Positions 6,613-6,732 of a stretch of 6,732 nt of DNA are shown here, in pieces (within the stretch, counting starts at the first letter, position 1; each line of letters begins with the position of its first letter). Under the pieces are notes generated by a model. The model was not told the origin of the DNA, made no database searches, and was given only the letters and a program-made list of their open reading frames with translations. The stretch comes from Pseudomonadota bacterium (GTDB lineage Bacteria; Pseudomonadota; Gammaproteobacteria; Burkholderiales; Burkholderiaceae_B). Position numbers and translations under genes: made by a program. The DNA lies in assembly GCA_021793875.1 (NCBI GenBank), contig JAJYRX010000083.1:1-6732 (forward strand). The letters are read 5' to 3'.

Positions 6613-6732
6613 ATAGCTTATAATAGAATTAATATAACTAAAAGTTCTAATAATTGCGGTTTATATAACTTATAATTTGTAGTTTCATTGATTATGGCAG
6701 TTGGCTATATTGCTGTCAGCACTTAGGCGCAA
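6613..6732. other. AT-rich intergenic DNA, no gene seen
   Basis: After the terminator there are 120 nt to the window edge with no reading frame of useful length on either strand. TATAAT occurs at 6619-6624 and 6671-6676, which could belong to a promoter for a gene beyond the edge, but neither has a convincing -35 box at the right distance. Confidence 0.5.

Noticed and set aside
6654..6676. TTGCGG followed by TATAAT as a promoter for a gene beyond the right edge.
   Set aside because: The spacer is only 11 nt, far too short for a sigma-70 promoter.

Overview
The window looks like an ordinary chromosomal segment of a Gram-negative bacterium, most likely a betaproteobacterium of the order Burkholderiales (Alcaligenaceae-like). 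This rests on a HolC chi subunit whose wording resembles the Bordetella/Achromobacter type, an LptF of betaproteobacterial style, and a methylmalonate-semialdehyde dehydrogenase of proteobacterial type with its own LysR regulator. By eye the DNA is moderately AT-rich, unlike high-GC Bordetella, so a lower-GC relative is more likely. This placement is inference from remembered family features; no search was run.

Layout, left to right. (1) The 3' end of a plus-strand gene for a membrane protein of unknown function (to 149). (2) A minus-strand block, read right to left as pepA (leucyl aminopeptidase, M17), holC (DNA polymerase III chi subunit) and a Bax inhibitor-1/YccA-family membrane protein. 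pepA and holC are 5 nt apart and surely co-transcribed. The BI-1 gene follows after 77 nt and may also have its own promoter. (3) lptF on the plus strand, divergent from pepA across 48 nt. It encodes a permease subunit of the lipopolysaccharide exporter. (4) A LysR-type regulator on the minus strand, whose 3' end overlaps the 3' end of lptF by 37 nt. (5) mmsA on the plus strand, divergent from the regulator across 126 nt and closed by a clear intrinsic terminator at 6586-6612. (6) About 120 nt of AT-rich DNA with no gene.

Functionally there are two unrelated parts. The pepA-holC / lptF part is conserved housekeeping: peptide turnover, clamp-loader/SSB linkage and LPS export. The LysR-mmsA part is a small catabolic module that converts (methyl)malonate semialdehyde to propionyl-CoA or acetyl-CoA, probably under control of the divergent regulator. 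The join between the two parts is the most notable spot. lptG, which normally follows lptF, is absent, and lptF instead runs into the tail of the LysR gene.

I see no CRISPR array, tRNA, rRNA, insertion sequence, prophage gene or defence system, and nothing that amounts to a new biological system. The points worth checking are the missing lptG and the repeat-rich control region in front of mmsA.
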